Assembly: GCA_001466705.2 (NCBI GenBank)
Contig: LATX02000211.1
Span: 1,984,001-2,048,000 of the forward strand
Direction: 5' to 3'
Source of the DNA: Moniliophthora roreri
Lineage: Eukaryota > Basidiomycota > Agaricomycetes > Agaricales > Marasmiaceae
Length of the DNA: 64,000 nucleotides
Position numbers and translations under genes: made by a program. The notes beneath the pieces are model-generated. The model did not search any database. It had not been told where the DNA came from and saw only the letters and a program-made list of their open reading frames with translations. Positions 21,436 through 32,305 of this stretch are shown one piece after another; positions within the stretch are counted from its first letter, which is position 1; each line of letters begins with the position of its first letter.

Positions 21436-22846
21436 TTACGATTCTCCGTCTCCGTACAACTCGGCATTGTAATCGTATGACGTATCCGGCCTGTCATCCA
21501 CATCCGGCATTTCATCCATAACTCCCATCATCGGAGTTGCCGGCGGGTCAGAAGCTGGTTGCCATCCCATAGCCTGCCGTTCATCTACCGAAAGCAATCT
21601 CACCTTTTTCGGATCTGCTCCTACAAACAACAACTGAGCATCTTGATCATACTCCTTGACCAACATCTCAACATTCCCCTCCGAGATTGTCGTAGGGTTC
21701 GTCGTTATAGTTTCGTTCATCGTCATAATGGTGACCATCCGACATAGAGTCTGAGCCTGAATTAGACCGTCGACCCGCAATGCGGCCAGACCTTCGTTGG
21801 TCAGGGCAGTGGCCAGATGTATGTCCAGATTGAGTCTTGAAGCATCGATGACACATGTACTGTGGGCAATGTCTGGCGAAATGGCGCTCCAGTCCGCACA
21901 CAGGGCAGAGACGTGGTCGACGAGCTGCATCATTGGGGTCGGGGCTGGAGTCAGACTTCTCAAGCTGACTATTGGTAGGTCTCCGACGTTTTCGGGAGTT
22001 CAGTTCTCCCGTTCTTCGTCCTCGACCGTGTCCTCTGATTCTGCGAGAGCGACCTCCCCTCCAACCATGGGAATATGCTCCACTCTCTGGTGGAACTGTG
22101 GCCTCAGGCGTCTGAAGATTTCTGGGGTCAGTGGTGGTCGGAGGTTCGGGTCGAGAGGGGGCGAGGGAGTCAAGCGACTCGACCTTAAATTTGACGTCGG
22201 GATCGGGAGTGGGGTCAGGATAAACGAGGACGTTGTCGGGATCGGGGGAGGAATGGGTAGCGGTGGGGAGTCCGGTTTCGTTGCCCACGGGTTCGGAGGT
22301 GAGCCTAGAGATGAGGCTTCGATTGTCGTTGATGTCGGGGCAGGGGTATCCATTTCCGTCTGTTCGTCATCCGAGGCGGTCGATGAGACTGAAGGTGAGG
22401 GGATCAGGGTATTCTGACATTGCTCTGGGATCTGCGGGGGGAGGCATGGACAAATGGGGGTGGAAGGGAAAGGTGGACGGTACCGTAACAGGACCTTCTA
22501 GTCCTAACTGATAGTTACAGGCATACATCACCTGGTTTGCAATCTTGAGGCTGCAGCTTTCAACAATTCTTTCGAAAAGCTTTCGTTGGGACCTGAGGAA
22601 AAACAGGCTTTTGACGCAGGGTTCCAGTCAGTTGTATTGATCAGCGGCATTTCGGATCTGGTCGTCATATTGTTCGGTATTAAAGAGGTGGAGAAGCTGG
22701 TAGGGGTTTGGCTTGAGGCCGTTTGGGTAGGTGATATTTTCGCCATATCTTCCCTCTCCTGACACAGTAGGAACAGGGCTCTGGTTTCGGGCTGGCTGGC
22801 TGCCAGTAAGAGAAGAGGAAGAGGCAGCGGGGGATGCATTGGACAT
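21436..22846 (-). pseudogene. Accessory ORF downstream of pol with two zinc knuckles
   Basis: Lies between pol and the 3' LTR on the same strand. Its ATG (22844-22846) is two bases after the pol stop (TAG-CC-ATG). The first part reads MSNASPAASSSSL...YPNGLKPNPYQLLHLFN; an apparent 4-bp duplication near 22635 shifts the frame. A GTGATG...CCGCAG intron (about 22446-22536) seems to join to EYPDPLTFSLIDRLG, which ends in a TGA. A long frame follows (21668-22288) with Pro-rich and Arg/Gly-rich stretches and CPVCGLERHFARHC (CX2CX4HX4C) plus CHRCFKTQSGHTSGHC (CX2CX6HX4C). The tail ends YNAELYGDGES at 21436 in another frame. Nucleic-acid binding is likely from the knuckles; role unknown. I recall similar proteins in other agaric genomes, but cannot verify a link to retroelements. 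Confidence 0.6.
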
Positions 22847-22848
22847 GG

Positions 22849-25800
22849 CTATGTTTCGGTTGGGATGGGGTCTCTGGGTTTTACTCGATGTTTCTTTATA
22901 TACCCTTTGAGAAGGTCCAGACAGTTCGTTATTCCTTCTATTCGGATCCACCAATTGTGAGACAAGTCATAACCAGTGTATGACACAAGGAATTCCCATG
23001 GTCGTTTCTTCGGTCTATGCTCTACCACCGCTTCTACTTTGTATTCTTCGAATCCTTTGATAAGATCTGGGGGTGGTTCCATGAAGCTCAGTCCGTGGGC
23101 TTCGGTTTGTTTGAACGGTGATAGTAAGGCCGCGTGGAAGACGGGGTGAATCTTCCATTGATGAGGTAATTCCAATTTGTATGTTATGGGTCCAAGTACC
23201 TCGAGAATTTTGAATGGTCCTTCTCTTTTTGGAGCTAACTTCTTTGACGGGTATCCCGTGGCTAGGTTCTTCCCTTCTAGCCAAACCTTTTGTCCTTCTT
23301 CGAATATATCTAGTTTTTGTTTCTCCCTTCGTATCATTTGTTGCCGTGCCAGTTCCAACAGACTTGTCGTTTCTTCTCTCACCCTCTTCAATTCTTGGAG
23401 TCGTTCTTCTACTGATGGAATTGTCGTTTTTTCGAACACCGTTGGAAGTGGATGGGGGTGGTATCCCATCATCATGAAGAATGGTGATTTCTTGAGGACC
23501 GAATGGGTTCGATTATTATGGGCGAATTCTGCTAAAGGGAGATACTCCTTCCATCGAGTCTGTTCTTTTGAACAGAATGCTCTAAGGTAGACCTCGATCT
23601 CTTGGTTTACTCGTTCTGTTTCTCCATCTGTCTGTGGGTGAAATGCCGTGCTCATTGAATGTTTGATAGACAGTTGTTTCCCCATTTCCTGGAACACTTC
23701 TGCTGTGAATCTGGGGTCTCGGTCGGATATAATACGGTCCGGTAGTCCGAACCTTTTGTAAAGATGTTGGATCAACATTTCCGCTATCTTGGTGGCGTCC
23801 ATTGTTTTGGCGCATGGAGTAAAAATTACCCCCTTCGTAGATGAGTGGTCCACCACGACTAGAATTGAATCCATTCCATCGCATTCGGGTAGGTCTGTGA
23901 TGAGGTCCATTGTGCAAACTTGGAAAGGAAAGGAGTTCGGTGTTGGTTGTATTGGTTGAATCGGGGTTCTCGTTGGATGTGTGTTAATCTTCGATTGTTG
24001 GCATACTACACAACCGTCAACAAACGACTTGATGAATTTAGCCATTCCTGGCCACCAGAAGTCTCGTTGTACTTGTTCGACGGTGTTCCATTGTCCTGGA
24101 TGTCCTACACCCGGTGTTTCGTGAATAGATTTCACTATCCATCGGCGGAGGTCGGTGTCATTTGGTACATAGACTCGACCTTTGAAGAAGAGTAGGTCTC
24201 TGTCAATTTTCCAATCGGACAACGCAGATTTGATTGGCGGCATGCCCTGTTCTAAAAGTTGTTCCAGGGCTGATTTGTGAAAATCGTCCGGGCCCAACCA
24301 CTCTGCTATGTTGTCTTTCATTCCTAAATCGATGCCTTTGATGAAAAGTTGTTCTGGTAATACTATAATGTCTTTGTTGTCAGTATCGACGTCGTCTTGT
24401 TCATTGCTTCGTCTGGACAAGGCATCTGCTTGAGAGATTGATTTTCCGGGAACGTGTACCAACCCTAAATCGAATTCTGATAGGAAAAGGCTCCATCTCG
24501 CTTGTCGCCTATTCAGTTTCTGTGCCGTTCGGAAGTACGTTAGGTTCTTGTGATCCGAAAGAATCATAACCTTGAATTTCCCTCCCATAAGGTAATGGCG
24601 CCACTCCATCAAAGCTCTATAGATCGCAAGAAGTTCGCGGTTGTAAATTTCGTAATTGCATTCTGTGGGAGAGAGTGATTTGGATAGATATCTGCATGGA
24701 TGCCATTCTCCATTGGTTCCTTTCTGTCTAAGCACAGCGCCTGTGGCCCATTTAGAAGCGTCAGCCTCTATGACGAACGGTTTATCAATATCCGGCATTA
24801 CTAATATCGGTTCGGAAAGGAACTTTGTCTTCAGAAGATCGAAGGCTATCTGGCATTGCTTCGTCCATTCGAATTTTCGATTTTTTTGTAAAAGATTGTT
24901 TAGCGGTCTCGTGAGATGTGCGTATTTCCCGATGAACTTCCTGTAGAAGTCTCCGAATCCTAAAAATGCTCGTACTCCTTTTACTGTCTGTGGAGGTTCC
25001 CAGTCAGCTATTCCTGCTAGTTTTACCGGGTCCATGGCGATGTATCCAGGCCGGATAACCATTCCTAAGAATATTACTTCTGTTACGTCGAATTTGCATT
25101 TCTCCAGTTTGAGGAACAAGTCGTGTTTCTTAAGACGGCGCATTAATCGTTCCGTTCATTCCTTATGTTCGCTTTGATCTTTGGAGAAAAGAAGGATGTC
25201 GTCCATATATACTATGCACCATCCTTCATCGATGAAATTGGAGAGGATGTCGTTCATGAAAGCTTGGAAGGTGGCAGGGGAATTACTGAGTCCAAAGAAC
25301 ATGACGGTAGGTTCGAAAAGCCCTCTATTCATTTTGAATGCGGCTTTCCATTGGTCTCCTTCCTTTATCCTAATGTTATTGTATCCATTTCGAAGATCAA
25401 GTTTTGTAAATATCGTTGCTCCCTTGAGTTTGTCGAGGAGTTCCGAGATTAAGGGTAGGGGGTAAGCGTTCTTCACTGTTTCTTTGTTGAGTTCTCTGTA
25501 ATCCTGTGTAGGCCTCAGCGCTCCTTTCTCCTTTTTAGCTACGAAGAAGAAGGAGGAGGCCATTGGAGATTTTGACTTGCGAATGTATCCCTTCCATAGG
25601 TTTTCTTCGAGGAACTTGTCTTGTTCTTCCTGTTTGGCAGGGCTTAGCGGGTAGAGTTTACAATTCCTTGGGATGAAGTCTGGTTTGAGATCAATTGCGT
25701 GATCATACATTCTGGCAGGTGGGAATCGTTCTGCTTTCCCTTTTTCGAACCGGTCTCAATATCCTATCAGGTAACTAGGGATAAGCTCCTCGATCTCCTT

Positions 25801-26358
25801 CTTGACAGTCTGTTGATGATGAGCCATTTCCTGCAATGCTGTAATCTTGGCCCCTATAAGGACTTCGGGTTCGAAATTGTCTAAGACCCCTCGGAACCTT
25901 TTGATCTGAATTCTTCGTCGGGGCTGAAACTGCATCTCCCCCGTTTTCCAATTGATCGTGGGGTTGTGATATCTTAACCACGGAAGTCCTAGGATCATGT
26001 CCTCATCTCCGATACCCAAGATCATAAAGTTCTCTCGAAACTCTTTTCCTGTGATCTGGAATTCTAACTCCACGACATGCATTATCCATGCCGTTTTGTT
26101 GGCCGTTCCATCCACGTTGAAGACTCAGATCTTTTCTGGTAACTGGATCCATTTCTTCCCAAGCGTCCTGGCGAGTTCCGTGCTTATGAACCTTCCTCCT
26201 GCTCCTGAGTCTAACAAAGCTTTTGTTTCGATGGTTTTCATTCCCACTTTGTATTTGAGAGGAATGTGCATAGAATTTCAGTCCATTTTAGCTAGTACAA
26301 AGTGTGAAATAGTTATCGGCGGTGGAGCCATCGTCCTCATCCACCGTTTCAAAAACCC
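22849..26358 (-). pseudogene. pol: pol polyprotein (PR-RT-RNaseH-IN-chromodomain), four TGA stops
   Basis: One frame runs from the gag overlap to the TAG at 22849-22851. In order: aspartic protease ALLDSGAGG near 26200; reverse transcriptase with [13 protein letters not shown] and the YMDD box near 25200; RNase H (FVIEADASKWATGAVL, SDHKNLTYF); integrase HHCC finger (HETPGVGH...CVVCQ) and D,D,E core (VVVDHSST, ISDRDPRF, NQEIEVYL); chromodomain near the end (EYKVEAVVEHRPKK...FLVSYTGY). The frame is interrupted by TGA at about 26276, 26125, 25755 and 25155. All four are TGA, the product of CGA or TGG transitions, matching CpG deamination seen in the LTRs. Expression needs a -1 shift from gag. 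Confidence 0.9.
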
Positions 26359-27644
26359 TCTTGCTCCATTAAGTCAAGAAGAAAGTCCTTGTCTTCTTTC
26401 GGCTGCTCATTTACTAAGGCCCTGATCTTGGCAAACCTTTCTTCTCTCATAAGCTTCTTCGGCTCTTCTTGTTTTCGTTCATCCTTCTTTGGCACATCTG
26501 GGCAGTCTCTGATGCGATGTCCACCTTTTCCGCATCTGAAGCATAGCCCTTTTGCCATATACTCCTTGCGATCTATCTCCGTGATCTGTTTGATGGCGAC
26601 ATCTTCCTTCTTCCTAAAGCTTCTCTGCGGTTTCTTTCCTCCGTGTTCATCATCCCATGTCTTCCCATACTCCAATGCTTGCTTGTAGCTTTCGTCAAAC
26701 AAGATAGCGGTGTTCATCCAGTCCTTAATTGTAGTGGGAGCTCCTTCTGGTCTTGTCATGATTTTAAGAGCCAGGCTTCTGGGTAACCCTCTTTTGAATG
26801 CTACTATCTGTGCCGCGTCGTTGTACCCAGTCTGTTTCGCAAGGTAGGTGAACTGGTATGTGTATTCGTTGGCTCTATCCTTCATCCTTAGATCCTTAAG
26901 TTCAAGTTGTGCCTTCAAGGCAGGATCAAGAGGTTCGAAAGAGGTCCTGAAGTTGTCTAAAAACTCCGCCCAAGTGACTTTCTCGGCATCCGCATCATAT
27001 GCTAGCAGTAGATCGGTTTTGTCGTTTTTCCAGAACTCTCCTGGTCCATCCGTCATGTAGGAAAGGAGAAAGAGCTTCTTCAACCTGTCGTCTGGGAACG
27101 CTTTCAGATTAAGCACTACATAAATCAATACTTCTCTCAGGAACTTCTTCGCATCCTTCCATGCTCCTGTGAAGGCTCTCGGAAGTGCGGCTTTCACTTC
27201 TTTCACTGCCGACACCACCTGTACTGGCATTGCAGAACCTATGACTGCTTCTTCGACTACTGGTTCCTCTTTCCTGGGTCTACTTCCAGACGGTTTCTTA
27301 TCTTCCGCCATTGTTTGAGGTGATACTTTCGGTGATCGGGGGCTGTTCTTTAGTCCCTGTAGTAATCGTTGGAACGGATCTAATTCCTCTGGAGAGAGTG
27401 TAGAGGTATTCAATGTATCCAAGTCTGAGGGTTTCGGTGTATTCGGCGAGGATTCTTCTTCGTGTTCGATTGGCTTCGATCCAATCTGAGTGGATGATGG
27501 GGTCAAGGTTCTCTCTGTTTCTTCGTCATCTGCTGGTGTCTCTGTTAGTGGCCGACTCGTTAGCGATGGCGAGTGCAAGGGGGTCAACAGTTCTCTGCGG
27601 GACGCTTGGGTTAACAGTGGGATCGCTCGTCCACCAGGATTCAA
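26349..27644 (-). CDS. gag: gag polyprotein of the chromovirus
   Basis: 431 residues, intact. After a Ser/Thr/Pro-rich N-terminus it has the retrotransposon gag capsid region (KKFLREVLIYVVLNLKAF, FLDNFRTSFEPLDP, YLAKQTGYNDAAQIVAFKRG) and a zinc knuckle CFRCGKGGHRIRDC (CX2CX4HX4C) near residue 375. It ends GAG GGT TTT TGA, where a slippery heptamer overlaps the last codons. It forms the particle shell and binds element RNA. The first Met of the frame is used; the true start could be upstream or at a later Met. Confidence 0.88.
   Translation of the reverse strand: MNPGGRAIPLLTQASRRELLTPLHSPSLTSRPLTETPADDEETERTLTPSSTQIGSKPIEHEEESSPNTPKPSDLDTLNTSTLSPEELDPFQRLLQGLKNSPRSPKVSPQTMAEDKKPSGSRPRKEEPVVEEAVIGSAMPVQVVSAVKEVKAALPRAFTGAWKDAKKFLREVLIYVVLNLKAFPDDRLKKLFLLSYMTDGPGEFWKNDKTDLLLAYDADAEKVTWAEFLDNFRTSFEPLDPALKAQLELKDLRMKDRANEYTYQFTYLAKQTGYNDAAQIVAFKRGLPRSLALKIMTRPEGAPTTIKDWMNTAILFDESYKQALEYGKTWDDEHGGKKPQRSFRKKEDVAIKQITEIDRKEYMAKGLCFRCGKGGHRIRDCPDVPKKDERKQEEPKKLMREERFAKIRALVNEQPKEDKDFLLDLMEQEGF
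26352..26358 (-). promoter_or_regulatory. -1 frameshift slippery heptamer G GGT TTT
   Basis: On the minus strand the zero-frame codons GAG GGT TTT TGA contain GGGTTTT in X XXY YYZ register right before the gag stop, and pol lies in the -1 frame with a short overlap (frame open from about 26375). A stimulatory RNA structure downstream was not assessed. Confidence 0.65.
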
Positions 27645-27775
27645 TATGGACTGGGTTAGTTGCCCACGCCAGCGCGCCTCTGCTTCAGCGATGTCCTGCT
27701 CTAGCTGTCGTTCTGTCCATGGCGGCGTCTTTGTTCCTTAGTGATGCCTAGACCTGGGTAGGTCGGCAATCGATC

Positions 27776-27785
27776 AGCTTGACCT
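27776..27785 (-). other. Probable self-priming primer-binding site
   Basis: Starting 2 nt after the 5' LTR on the minus strand is AGGTCAAGCT. It is exactly complementary to AGCTTGACCT at 27957-27948 (minus) in the LTR, about 30 nt downstream of a TATTTAAG box, i.e. at the expected transcript start. This is the arrangement of Tf1-type self-primed elements. No tRNA 3'-end complement beginning TGG is present. Confidence 0.6.
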
Positions 27786-27787
27786 TG

Positions 27788-28255
27788 TGTTACGTTACTC
27801 GTATAGCAACGCTAACCTCAACTACTTGTCGACGGAGTTATAGTTTCTGCTTAAGTAGTCGATGTACAAGTTCAAGTTTGAGTTCATTCAGTGGATACTG
27901 AAGTTCAGAGGTCCTTCAATGATGGCGTTGACACAAGTAGATTAACCAGGTCAAGCTAAAGACTTAGAGTCTTAGCTTGAGTGCTTAAATACTGTACAAC
28001 CGTTGTAACGCTAACTACGTATGGAAAGTGAAGAGTCCAGTGTTTACCTAACGTTTCCCGAGCTATCAGGATATGAGTAATACGAGTACAAGGGGATAAA
28101 CAAATAGGGACACGGAAGGTGTAAAAGTCTGATGGAATGAGAAGCATGTGTGAGAGAAGGGAATGGGAGCTGGGAAGGTGTATGAGTCCGATGGAAGGGG
28201 AAGCATAGGGGTGGTATTGACAGAAAAGAGTATACTAAGGAAAAAGTCTGTAACA
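27788..28255 (-). repeat. 5' LTR of the chromovirus
   Basis: 468 bp, partner of 20920-21387; includes the probable TATA (TATTTAAG at about 27983-27990, minus strand) and transcript start near 27957. Confidence 0.92.
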
Positions 28256-28260
28256 ATTAT
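28256..28260. repeat. Target-site duplication ATTAT (right)
   Basis: Matches 20915-20919. The DNA after it up to about 28510 is CpG-free, like the DNA left of the element. Confidence 0.85.
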
Positions 28261-28556
28261 AACCCTTAAAACCAGTCATAACCCCCACAAACCAGGCCAC
28301 AACCAGATTATAATCCCCCTGGAGCTAGGTTATAACACTTTCTGGTTCTTGCTGATGCAAATCACCAGAGAACACATGTGTGCTCATCAGAAGAATAACT
28401 GTCTTCTTCTGTCAAGAAAGAGTGGCTAGCCAGGCTAAGATGTGTGAGAGTTGCCACATAGTGATGATCTATTGGATCTATTATTTGTATCCCAATCCTG
28501 TTTAGGTATTCGAATTTGTACCTGACTGCACCCTGTGGGTGCAGGCTTGATGCCCA

Positions 28557-29545
28557 GTGAGGTTTTATCAGACAACGCCCAACTTTGTCTGATAGCGTCA
28601 GATAATGTCTGATAGTGTCCTTAACCCGGAATAATTCAGACGTTATCCGACGCTATCTGACATTATTAGACATTTCTTAGGTAGCCTTCGAAAGGCTCTA
28701 TTAGGCGTCAGTTTTTGTCTGGTCGTGTCTGATAGCATCTGATAATTAGGTATATATTGATGAGGTACTAGAATACATTATAGGTGCTACTGAGTACAAC
28801 TTACATACCGAAAGACCTTGTCTATCTCAAACCCCAACTGTGCCCACACGAGTGACCAATACCCTCTGCCCTAACCCTCTGCCCAACTCCAACAGTCTTT
28901 AGCCTTCTGCTATGAACAAGGAGGGTCACTCTAACAACATGGCGAGCTGCAGCATATAGAATGTTTAGTGTAAGGATAACAGTGCTCTAGGGTCGACTCA
29001 CGAGATATAGCCGTATATTCAAGGTGGTTTGGAGCCGTCGTCCGGGTCTTCTCCAAGGTGCCTGATGCGTCGAAAAATCTTTAGTTTCACAAAAACGACA
29101 AGTAAATAATACACGTGCCTCGCCTGTACCATATTTCACTCTGGTCTACATCAGTATTCCCTCTGTCGTATCTTGAATTATCGAGTTTCATCTTGAGAAG
29201 GAGAAAGAGCAATACAGATGGGGAGAAAGAGTGGACTAGGGGGGAGCCGGGAAGTTGGGATGGTGGTGGTTAGAAAGAAAGAAGCGAGCGTGGGGAAATT
29301 CAGGATACAGGGGAATTTGCGCACAGACAGACTGCAAGGCACAAGTTTTTTTCTAAGTCCATCTCGAGCCACGTTCTTTTCTAAAGCCTCGTTTAGTTTC
29401 AAGTTGGTAGCCGGAGAAGAAGCTATNAGCGAGGTTAATTGGATAGACGTCAGAAAAAGTCAGGTGCGTGTCAGATTTCCGCGGATTTGTCGAATAGCGT
29501 CCGATAGTGTCTGATAACGTCCACTAACATCTCGTTGGGCTTGAT
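28557..29545. repeat. Possible non-autonomous element with iterated CTGATAGCGTC motif
   Basis: The motif TCTGATAG(C/T)GTC and its reverse complement recur at 28575-28745 and again at 29460-29525. At 28590-28675 the copies face each other (TCTGATAGTGTC ... GACGCTATCTGACA), able to form a hairpin. The two ends could be subterminal repeats of a roughly 1-kb element. No transposase, clear terminal inverted repeat or target duplication was proven. The N at 29427 lies inside. Confidence 0.4.
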
Positions 29546-30364
29546 GTCCCAAGGTAGAAATAAACCCAATCCCACCTACCACTTTGGTTCCAAGCTGCTC
29601 AACAGCACTCTCATGACTGATTATAAATTACCTGACTATTGGCTGCTCAATTAAAGCTGCTCGAACTTGAACGGGACGATCTGGAATTTTTTTTGCGAGG
29701 TGAACGGGTCGAGAGATTTTTTTTTGCCCACGGGAAGCCGCCGGCAAAGATAAAATAAGGGCCTAGACCATGGGCCACAGAGCGCTTCTCTCAGCGTTTC
29801 CACAAACCATCACAGTTCTCTTGTCAGTCCCCTTCTCACAAGTTCTTCTGAACCGTTCTCTGACCGCTCTTGTTCCCATATTGCTTGAGCGATCCGTAGC
29901 TCCGGGTCACCATTTAAATATCATCGTCAATCAATATGAGCTAAGTAATCAATCATGTTCTTCTCTCCCTTTCAAGTCTGTAGAACGCTCTTGTACGCAG
30001 GGAGAGCTGGTCATTCCACGTGCCAGAATTACTATAACGGGTATATTCGGCTAACAAGTCAACTACGGGTAACACGCCGCGAGATCAGACAGACTTTATA
30101 CAGCGAGGAACGAGCGATTGAGTCTGCTTACAGGAGACTATTTTCCTTTTGTGGCAAGCTGAGACCTCCTTGTTCCACAGGCGCTACACTCCCTGGTCAA
30201 GGCGTCGATCACAAGCAGGCCACAATCCTATCTTTCTCCCCAACTTACAATAGCAGATACAACAAAAGGTTCGAGTGCGACCCAAGCGTCGGTCATGTAA
30301 TGCTATAAATTCCCTGGGTGTTATATGCTACTCACTATCATCTACTCCCTACTACTCATCCGCC
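29546..30364. other. Intergenic upstream of the F-box gene
   Basis: No gene supported. Short frames around 29770-30300 plus have no motif. Contains the promoter of the F-box gene. Confidence 0.4.
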
Positions 30365-31821
30365 ATGTCTGCTCAGACCAGTACCGAGTCCTTCCCTGAA
30401 AGACCTAAACTTCCCCAAGAGCTTTTCGACTTGATCATCGACCAAAGCCGAGACAACAAGTCAAGCCTACAGGAACTGTCCCTCGTTAGCGATTCCTTCT
30501 GTCAGCAGGCACGACGCCATCTGTTTAGGAGCATCGAAGTCACTTGCGCCGAGACTTCTGGCGAGCCGTACGAACACTTCGAGAAGGACGACGAATATCA
30601 CCAGTCCCTTAATAATAAGCATTTGACGATTCACGAGTTCGTTCGCCTTTGCGAGAGCCCACGCTCTACTTGGAGACCCGGAGTTGTCAAAAAACTCAAG
30701 CTTACGCCATGTTTCAGCGATGGTTACGGTTGTCTGTCGTTGCTGGCCGCATCGGATGATCCTATTGCCACAAAATTGAAGATGCCTCGAACGCAAGACA
30801 TCTTCCGAACTGTCACCAGTCTACGGCTATCCTTTACGGATGCTGAGGATTGGCATCACAGCTCTCTTTGTGAATTCATCTTAAAGACCTTTCCTTCCAT
30901 ACGATGCCTCTCGCTGGAAAGCGTGATATTTTCGAACATTGAAGACTTGTGGAACATATTTCTTTCGATACCCCTCCTCGAAGAATTCGAATGGATTGGT
31001 GGAACGTCCTGTTGTTGGTCTCCGCCTGCGACACTCTCGAACGCCGGACAACAGCTTCCAAACCTTCGCTCGTTTTCCTTTGAAGGTAACATGGACATCA
31101 GTCTTGGCGATCTTATGCCGGTGCTCTCCCATCTACCAAAGTCCCATCTGAGCCGATACGAGTTCCATCTAGTACACAGAAATGACTTTCCCGCGATTTC
31201 CACACTTATGACCATGGCAGGCAGTGATGGGCCAGTGAAGCAGCAGTGGTCGTTCCGTTTCACTGCCAATACGTACAGAGATACGCCGCGTGCGTATGAC
31301 CCTCAAAGTGAGTCACATACCGATGTTTTCTATATAGACCTTTGACTAATGATTGTACCACAGATTCCCAAGACCGTGATTTCATCGTTAAACACTTGTG
31401 TTTGTTGCGAAATCCTCGTATTTCCGAGCTCACCTTCGCCGACCATCACGGATGGGACTTGATCCCGGAGGTACTCGAACGATTCGTAAAAGTGTCATCG
31501 TCAGGATCCAACCTCGAGTCGATCATTCTTCCAGAGTTCGTAGTAGTCGATGAGTGGTCCGGCGAGAGCAGCGTCTTGCCAGAGCTGAAAAGGATTGACG
31601 AGACCTTGAATCATCACGTATTTTCGTGTCTTCAGGAACTACATTTTCATTCAATCAGAAGTTACGGGCTCATGGACACACCACGGTCTCTGGATGAGAG
31701 GACGAGGTCTGCTCGATGGGGTACATTTGAGCGGGTGTTGGAGGATATCGAGAGACGATGTGTGCCGAGAGCTGTGAAAAGGGGTATATGGAGGCTGCAT
31801 ACGAGTGACTGGGTGGTCTGA
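30365..31821 (+). CDS. F-box domain protein
   Basis: Two exons: 30365-31307 and 31364-31821, joined by a 56-nt GTGAGT...CCACAG intron in correct phase, giving about 467 residues. The N-terminal F-box-like helix region reads LPQELFDLIIDQSRDNKSSLQELSLVSDSFCQQARRHLFRSI (residues about 18-58), cited here only as landmarks LPQELFDLII and RRHLFRSI. The rest has weak Leu-rich strands (TVTSLRLSF, FPSIRCLSLESVIF, LPNLRSFSFEG) as in many basidiomycete F-box proteins. It would serve as a substrate adaptor of SCF ubiquitin ligases; substrate unknown. A longer in-frame Met at 30275 adds an unconserved leader, so 30365 is preferred. Intact. Confidence 0.75.
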
Positions 31822-32305
31822 AGACTGACAAGATCGGGGGCCCTGCAACCATTAGCTTCTCGTTTGAATGTACGATGGTGATCCATTATCTTTCGTTACT
31901 GAGACTGGTATAATCTTCCTTGTTATGAAGTAGTGTAGTCCTGAATTTTAAGTCATGGTCGAGTAATGTGGTCAAGTGTGTGAAGAATGTTATAAGCATA
32001 TAACATGCAACAACGGGTACTATAACCCATCATCGCGTGATGGTGGTCTAGTGCTTTCCGCTACTATGGGCACCAAAACCCTTTCCCTATCTTCACTCCA
32101 AACCGAGGTTAGCCCGTCACGAGCCGGGGGCGCTACGCGCCTGTACTCGCTTCGCTTACATCCAAAAAAAGTCACTGGAACAAGATACATCATCCCCGGG
32201 TCAGATGCATCATACTCTCCATACTCTAGGTCGACAGGTTCTGAAACAATTCTAAAAGGTGATGCATCTTCCCTCGGTTAAGGGGGTGATGCATGTGTAT
32301 CGGAC
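31822..32305. other. Intergenic with a short inverted repeat
   Basis: At 32183-32213 (AGATACATCATCCCC...GATGCATCAT) and 32259-32293 (GGTGATGCATC...GGGGGTGATGCATG) two arms are roughly reverse-complementary, perhaps a transposon relic. Otherwise empty. Confidence 0.35.

Larger units (their letters stand above)
20920..28255 (-). mobile_element. Complete Ty3/Gypsy chromovirus (Tf1/sushi-like), 7336 bp
   Basis: Two LTRs of 468 bp each (20920-21387 and 27788-28255), both TGTTAC...GTAACA, flanked by ATTAT. On the minus strand the order is 5' LTR, primer site, gag, pol (protease, reverse transcriptase, RNase H, integrase, chromodomain), accessory ORF, polypurine tract, 3' LTR. By eye the LTRs differ at 13 positions (about 2.8%), 11 of them at CpG/TpG/CpA. 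pol has four in-frame TGA codons, so this copy is not autonomous. Chromodomain elements tend to target heterochromatin (established for the family), which fits insertion in the CpG-poor tract. Confidence 0.92.

Noticed and set aside
21797..22417. Plus-strand 206-residue open frame inside the LTR element
   Set aside because: Antisense shadow of the zinc-knuckle ORF, caused by its biased composition.
32100..32170. GC-rich string near 32118-32160 as a CRISPR or structured RNA
   Set aside because: No regular repeat-spacer pattern and no stable long hairpin was found by eye.
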